This document shows, piece by piece, positions 59,872 to 64,000 of a stretch of DNA of 64,000 nucleotides. The DNA comes from Teretinema sp942493045 (GTDB lineage: Bacteria > Spirochaetota > Spirochaetia > Treponematales > Treponemataceae), in NCBI GenBank assembly GCA_942493045.1, contig OW818665.1:2604001-2668000 (forward strand). The letters are read 5' to 3'. A program made the position numbers and the translations under genes. The notes under the pieces were generated by a model, which was given only the letters and a program-made list of their open reading frames with translations, was not told the DNA's origin and made no database searches. The first letter of the stretch is position 1. Every line of letters starts with the position of its first letter.

Positions 59872-60972
59872 ATGGGTAATTTTTTGAAAAACCGGCTTTT
59901 TGTTATTGGCGCTCTTATTTTACTGGGCTCGGCCGCCTGGACGCAGTCGGTTGTGCCTGACTCCGTGTACCGGCAACTGGATACCGCGATATCCGAGAAA
60001 TCACCGGAGCGGGTTACCGCCCTGCTGGCATCCTGGAGCGCCGCGGCCTGGTATGTCCGGGTAGAGGATTATACCCTGAAAAAGGCCAGACAGCTGCTGG
60101 TCACCAATGAACTGGATTTAGCCCAGGCAATAGCCCTGGCTTTGATAGACAATAATCTTGATAATCGCGAAGCGGTCGGTTTTTACCAGTCGGTGCAGAC
60201 AGCTATAGTGCGCCGGGACGCAGACGCCAAGAAAGCCGCGGAGCAGCAATCGGTAACCGAGTTCCGCCGCCAGACAGAAGAAAACAAGGTTCGCGAGCAG
60301 ATCAATCGGGAGTATCAAACAGTAGTTAACAACACTACCGGTACGAAGGTTTTTCTGGATCAGAACTTTAACGCTCATTACCGGACGTATTCCTGGAACT
60401 TTAATCTGGGCTTGGCCAATATCGATCTGCTCAGCGGCGGCGAAGACCTTTCCGCAAAATACGGTCTTTCGGTCGGCGGAACAATTTTCCGCAATGGGGA
60501 GAGTTTCACCGTCGGAATGGAAGCGGATGGGGATGTGATGGTGCTTTCTTTACTAGGCACTCCCTCCGTAACCTGGTCCGGTTCGGCGGTCGGTTCGTTT
60601 ACCAGCCGGTCAATCAGCAAATATCTGGCCCTGCGTCTGGGTTATATAGCCCTTGGCTATGACTTTGGCTCGGAGGATCTGGAAGAGAAGATGTTCCTTT
60701 CGCCGGTCGCCGGCCTTGGCTTCCGGGATGTGGTGTTCGGCTCAAGTAACCGCATGCAAATGTCGATAGATTATTATCCACAGCATTTATTTGAGGCGGA
60801 TCTGGCGGCGGCTTTAAGTGCCCAGTTGCTGTTTTCCTTTGTAATGGCCGATATGCAGGATTTTAACTTTCATTTCAATGTAGGATTAAAGGATACCGCC
60901 ATGTTATATACCAGCGGTCTTCAGAATGATATTAAACTAAGTTTGTCGATTGGAGTAGGGAACAATGAATAA
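59872..60972 (+). CDS. Secreted protein with helical N-terminal and barrel-like C-terminal part
   Basis: A 366-aa protein. The ATG at 59872 has AAGGGTGG upstream and gives a clean signal peptide (about 1-23, ending AAWTQ); an earlier in-frame ATG at 59854 is possible. Residues about 25-170 are helical and charged, ending in a coiled-coil-like QRQTEENKVREQINREYQ-type region. From about 175 the sequence alternates amphipathic strands (YSWNFNLGLANIDL, LSVGGTIFRNGESFTVGMEA, LALRLGYIALGYDFG), like an outer-membrane beta barrel, but it does not end in an aromatic residue. No known family is recognised. It overlaps the following gene by 8 bases, so the two are probably partners. Confidence 0.7.
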   Translation: MGNFLKNRLFVIGALILLGSAAWTQSVVPDSVYRQLDTAISEKSPERVTALLASWSAAAWYVRVEDYTLKKARQLLVTNELDLAQAIALALIDNNLDNREAVGFYQSVQTAIVRRDADAKKAAEQQSVTEFRRQTEENKVREQINREYQTVVNNTTGTKVFLDQNFNAHYRTYSWNFNLGLANIDLLSGGEDLSAKYGLSVGGTIFRNGESFTVGMEADGDVMVLSLLGTPSVTWSGSAVGSFTSRSISKYLALRLGYIALGYDFGSEDLEEKMFLSPVAGLGFRDVVFGSSNRMQMSIDYYPQHLFEADLAAALSAQLLFSFVMADMQDFNFHFNVGLKDTAMLYTSGLQNDIKLSLSIGVGNNE

Positions 60973-62425
60973 CAGGATGCGAAGCATTTTCTGCGGTTTT
61001 CTTTATCTCGCGACAGCCTTTGCGGCTTTTGCCGCAGACGATGTCCTTGTTACCCGTTATTTGACAGCCGCCAATGATCAGCTCTCCGCGCGGAACTACG
61101 AAAAAGCCTTTTCGTACATCAATACCGTTCTTGGGTACTATACCGAAGAGACGGTCCCGCAGAACGTTGAGATCATGGCCGAGAATATTTATTATTCATA
61201 CCTTGTTGAAATAAAAGACGCCAAGAACAGCGCGGCGTTTAACACTGTTAAAGAAAAGCTGATTGAGTTCCCCTTTCTTTCCTCCGAGCGGATTACCCGT
61301 ACCGTAAAGATCATCAACACCTATGAGGCTCAGGATGTTGCCTGGGGTTCAAGTCAGTTGCGATCTTCCGGCGCTACCCAATCCGCCGGATCCTCTTCTT
61401 CGGCCGGCAGTAATCCGGTGCTCTACTCGACTCTGGAACTTCAGCTGGCTCTGGAAGCTGTCAAACAGCAGGCTGCCGATCAGACCCGACAGATCAGCGA
61501 TGAACAACAAACCCTGCTGCTGGATACTCAGAAGGAAGCCTATGAGCAGGCTTTGGTGCAGGCCCGCGAGGTGGCCAGCGAAAATAACAAACTCTTGATT
61601 TTCAGCCTGTTGATTCTGGCCGGTGTGTGCGTGATTATTTTTATCGCCGTGCTGATCAACATGATCGTGAATATGCGGAACGAGAAACACCAGAACCAGC
61701 AATTCGCCGAAACTTTGAAAGTTGTGTCGGAACTGGTGCGCGCCCCACACGAGCGCGTTCAGCTGGACGCCCTGCCGCCGGTGTACAGCATTAATCCGGA
61801 AGTGCGCATGATCGGTTCCAACCTGAAAGGTTCCGGCTTGGCCGCTCCTGAAATGTCTGACGAGGAAAAGAAGGCTCTCAATGAGCTGGCCCAGAAATGC
61901 AAGGAAATCGGGCTGCAGATCGATCAGGTTACCAATCGTAAGAACAACTCCAAGAATGTTTCCGAGCTGGTTTACAAGATAGCTCTGGAAATGGGCATGC
62001 CGCAGTATGACGCCACCATCTTTTTCTCGGTCGGTATGGTCTACGATATCGGATTCCTGGAAGTGCCTGCCGGTATTCTCGGCAGCAGCCAGCTGAGTGA
62101 AGAGCAGAAGTATGAAATCAGAAATCATGTTAAGCAGGGTCTGGCCCAGATTTCGTTTGTTCCGGAGAAGTACCAACCGGTGTTTGCCGACGGTATTTTG
62201 ATGCATCATGAAAACACCGACGGTACCGGTTATCCGGAAGGTCTGTCCGGCGCCAATATCCCGTATATTGCCCGGCTCATCCATGTCGTAGAATCCTTTG
62301 TCGCCCTGGTTTCCAAGCGCAATTACCGGGAGATTTTCGACAAGGAATCCGCGGTCGCCGAACTGCGCGGCCGGTCCGGTCTGTATGACCAGGAAATTGT
62401 AGACGCCCTGGACAGAATTATATAG
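60965..62425 (+). CDS. Membrane protein with periplasmic helical region and degenerate HD-GYP domain
   Basis: A 486-aa protein with a signal peptide (about 1-23), a helical TPR-like periplasmic region (about 25-120), a Ser/Gly/Ala-rich linker (about 130-150), a coiled coil (155-210), one membrane span (about 212-236) and a cytosolic HD-GYP-related domain (about 300-486). The first catalytic pair is Tyr360-Asp361 instead of His-Asp (VYDIGFLEVP), while His388, the His414-His415-Glu416 motif and DGTGYPEG are kept. Loss of the first metal ligand suggests weak or no phosphodiesterase activity and possibly a cyclic-di-GMP-binding sensor that signals outward through the membrane. It is coupled to the secreted gene upstream. 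Confidence 0.82.
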   Translation: MNNRMRSIFCGFLYLATAFAAFAADDVLVTRYLTAANDQLSARNYEKAFSYINTVLGYYTEETVPQNVEIMAENIYYSYLVEIKDAKNSAAFNTVKEKLIEFPFLSSERITRTVKIINTYEAQDVAWGSSQLRSSGATQSAGSSSSAGSNPVLYSTLELQLALEAVKQQAADQTRQISDEQQTLLLDTQKEAYEQALVQAREVASENNKLLIFSLLILAGVCVIIFIAVLINMIVNMRNEKHQNQQFAETLKVVSELVRAPHERVQLDALPPVYSINPEVRMIGSNLKGSGLAAPEMSDEEKKALNELAQKCKEIGLQIDQVTNRKNNSKNVSELVYKIALEMGMPQYDATIFFSVGMVYDIGFLEVPAGILGSSQLSEEQKYEIRNHVKQGLAQISFVPEKYQPVFADGILMHHENTDGTGYPEGLSGANIPYIARLIHVVESFVALVSKRNYREIFDKESAVAELRGRSGLYDQEIVDALDRII

Positions 62426-62463
62426 TTCAGCGACAAGTGTTTAAATGGAATATCTGTAAAACA

Positions 62464-62495
62464 AATAAGCCGTGTGAATAATCACACGGCTTATT
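62464..62495. terminator. Terminator hairpin between the HD-GYP-like gene and purU
   Basis: AATAAGCCGTGTGA and TCACACGGCTTATT are a perfect 14-bp inverted repeat with a four-base loop, between two convergent genes. The T tail is broken on both sides (TTGCGTTT on the plus strand, TGTTTT on the minus strand), so efficiency is uncertain. Confidence 0.75.
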
Positions 62496-62515
62496 GCGTT
62501 TGAACACAGTCTCAG

Positions 62516-63367
62516 TTATTCAATAACGAAGGTTCGCCCGTTGTACAGAAAGATGCTATGGTTCAGATAGCGGCGTACGGCCTCTACCAGAACCCGGCGC
62601 TCGACATCCTTGCCCATCTGGATAAATTCGTCTACCGAGCGGGTGTCGGCTACCCGGATGACATCCTGAAAAATGATCGGTCCCTGATCCAGGTCTTCGG
62701 TGGCGAAGTGTCCGGTGGCTCCGATAATCTTGACACCCTTTTGCCAGGCTTGATGATAGGGTTTGGCGCCCTTAAAGGCCGGGAGGAATCCATGGTGAAT
62801 ATTGATGGTGCGCGTATCCCAGCGGCGGCAGAACTCGCCGCTCATCACCTGCATGTAGCGCGCCAATACGACCAGGTCTATTTGATAACGCAGCAGGATA
62901 TCTTCCAGATCCTTTTCATATTCCAGCTTGCCCTTGGCGGTGTCGACCTGAAAGTAGGGGATATGGAAAGAGGTGGCTATTCCGGCCAGATCCGGATGAT
63001 TGGAAATGATTACCGGAATGTCGCAGTCCAGCTCGCCGTCGGCGTGCTTGAGCAACAGCTCATACAGGCAGTGGCTGGTTTTAGAGACCAGCAGGGCAAC
63101 GCGTTTTTTTTGGGCATTGTCATAGAGGTGCCAGTCCATGGCCGCCGGCGTGGCTATTTCCAGAAAAGCGGTAGTAAAAGCGGTTTGTGAAAAAGTAGCG
63201 GAGCCGGTGAATACGACGCGGCAGAAAAACATCTGGATATCGATCGCGGTGTGCTGGGCAAGGTTTAGGATGTTCCCGCCGTTTTTGGCGATGCAGCCGG
63301 TAACCGCGGCGATGAGGCCGGGCTGGTCACCGCAGGAAACGGTTAATGTATAGGTGTGTGCGCTCAT
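62516..63367 (-). CDS. purU: Formyltetrahydrofolate deformylase
   Basis: This 283-aa enzyme releases formate from 10-formyltetrahydrofolate, balancing one-carbon pools and feeding purine synthesis. An N-terminal ACT domain (about 1-80, with VSCGDQPGLIAAVTG) is followed by the formyltransferase fold: VALLVSKTSHCLYELL, PVIISNHPDL, the catalytic NIHHGFLPAFKGAKPYHQA stretch and a Gly-Ala-Thr-Gly-His segment leading to DLDQGPII. Length is typical. It starts 4 bases after the EAL gene stop and so is probably coupled to it. Confidence 0.96.
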   Translation of the reverse strand: MSAHTYTLTVSCGDQPGLIAAVTGCIAKNGGNILNLAQHTAIDIQMFFCRVVFTGSATFSQTAFTTAFLEIATPAAMDWHLYDNAQKKRVALLVSKTSHCLYELLLKHADGELDCDIPVIISNHPDLAGIATSFHIPYFQVDTAKGKLEYEKDLEDILLRYQIDLVVLARYMQVMSGEFCRRWDTRTINIHHGFLPAFKGAKPYHQAWQKGVKIIGATGHFATEDLDQGPIIFQDVIRVADTRSVDEFIQMGKDVERRVLVEAVRRYLNHSIFLYNGRTFVIE

Positions 63368-63370
63368 GCG

Positions 63371-64000
63371 TTACAGAGTATCCTGATTTACCTGTTTCTG
63401 CAACCGCAGATAATTAGGCGTGCGGATTGACTCTTCCAGAAAATCGATGCACAGGACGCTGTCCGAGCCGTGTTCGGTATCGATTAAAACCGAGAAGGTC
63501 CGGCAGATATTTCCGGAGGCCTGTGAAAGGTAAGGATCAGTAAAATAACGGCGAATACCCAGGGCCTCAAAGCAGGTAAAATAGGGCTTCAGGCTGTGAT
63601 TGGCACCGGCGGCCGCCGGCCCGAAAACACCGTTGGCGGCCTGGAAGACCAGAAAGGGCGAGAGGATGGTATCGGATATTTGTTTTCCGGCGTTATTCAG
63701 CAAAAAAATGCATTCGATCTCACTGTTCAGGGCGATGAACTCCTCGAAAACGGAGCGCATCTGGCTCGGGCTGTTATTTGCCAGCTGACGCAGCAGCCAG
63801 TCCGCAAGTACCTGAATATCGGCCGTCAGCCGGCGTTTGCGGCGCAGTGAATTAAGCGCGTGGTAACGGACGTCGCTCTGCAGTTCGGTAATCCGCTGCA
63901 GCGTTTCTTTTTCCAGTTCCGGCAGGTCGCCGCAGGGTCGGGCGATGCCGAAGCCCTGAAACAGGTCCACGCCCAATTCATGGCAGGTCCGGATTTCCTC
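63371..64000 (-). CDS. C-terminal part of an EAL-domain protein with a PAS-like tail (runs off the window)
   Basis: Partial: the reading frame is open to base 64000, leaving 209 codons. The first visible residues, EEIRTCHELGVDLFQGFGIARPCGD, match the final strand-helix of EAL cyclic-di-GMP phosphodiesterase domains (GVDxxQGxxxxxP). After a helical linker, residues about 75-209 form a PAS/Cache-like domain reminiscent of the YkuI C-terminal region (ECIFLLNNAGKQISDTI, then YFTDPYLSQASGNICRTFSVLI). The catalytic EVL and other EAL motifs lie outside the window, so activity cannot be judged. Confidence 0.8.
   Translation of the reverse strand, partial: EEIRTCHELGVDLFQGFGIARPCGDLPELEKETLQRITELQSDVRYHALNSLRRKRRLTADIQVLADWLLRQLANNSPSQMRSVFEEFIALNSEIECIFLLNNAGKQISDTILSPFLVFQAANGVFGPAAAGANHSLKPYFTCFEALGIRRYFTDPYLSQASGNICRTFSVLIDTEHGSDSVLCIDFLEESIRTPNYLRLQKQVNQDTL

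Overview
The window looks like a chromosomal segment of a spirochaete of the Treponema / Spirochaetales type. This is inferred from gene content and style: a chemotaxis operon with CheA, CheR, CheB, CheY and CheD, an ATP/PPi-type phosphofructokinase of the clade found in spirochaetes, 7TMR-DISM receptors fused to class III cyclases, relaxed lipobox lipoproteins, very large Ig-repeat surface proteins, and single tRNAs without an encoded CCA. No species can be named from sequence alone.

Layout. 1-5.4 kb: a modular GH13 amylase lipoprotein behind a LacI-type operator, then an S41-like membrane protein. 5.4-10.9 kb (minus): an FMN-riboswitch-controlled riboflavin operon ribD-ribE-ribBA-ribH with ettA behind it. 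10.9-12.5 kb (minus): a GAF/HD-GYP phosphodiesterase. 12.7-20.9 kb (plus): one tightly overlapping chemosensory operon mcp-cheW-STAS-cheA-cheR-cheB-cheY-cheD. 21-28.7 kb: housekeeping genes (ACT/PFL pair, TPR protein, Gx/ECF-like transporter, SlyD, YgiQ radical SAM protein, NifU-like scaffold, phosphofructokinase). 28.8-31.8 kb: a META-domain lipoprotein, tRNA-Ala(CGC), an inverted copy of the tRNA 3' end, a Phd/VapC toxin-antitoxin pair, an unknown protein and a GNAT enzyme. 31.9-39.6 kb: a diguanylate cyclase, an SDR, a lipoprotein gene flanked by 24-bp direct repeats, and two translationally coupled membrane class III cyclases. 39.7-58.4 kb: a 1718-aa Ig-repeat protein with a barrel-like C terminus and a 4384-aa Ig-repeat lipoprotein with a near-identical 1959-bp tandem duplication. 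58.4-64 kb: a membrane-anchored solute-binding-like protein, a secreted barrel-like protein coupled to a degenerate HD-GYP membrane protein, purU, and the C-terminal end of an EAL protein that runs off the window.

How the genes work together. Second-messenger signalling is dense: a GGDEF enzyme, a canonical HD-GYP, a degenerate HD-GYP, a partial EAL protein and the two class III cyclases. The most striking observation is that the two coupled cyclases carry complementary halves of one active site. The first lacks the metal-binding aspartates but keeps the Asn/Arg transition-state pair; the second keeps both aspartates but lacks the Asn/Arg pair. This predicts an obligate heterodimeric adenylate cyclase, like the C1/C2 halves of animal enzymes, but built from two separate 7TM receptor proteins. 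Other points of interest are a set of genes whose -10 element lies 6-7 bases before the start codon with no Shine-Dalgarno sequence (probable leaderless mRNAs), a single-gene insertion that duplicated part of the cyclase promoter, and an in-frame repeat expansion in the giant lipoprotein.

Limits: all calls were made by reading the sequence; no database search, structure prediction or folding program was run.
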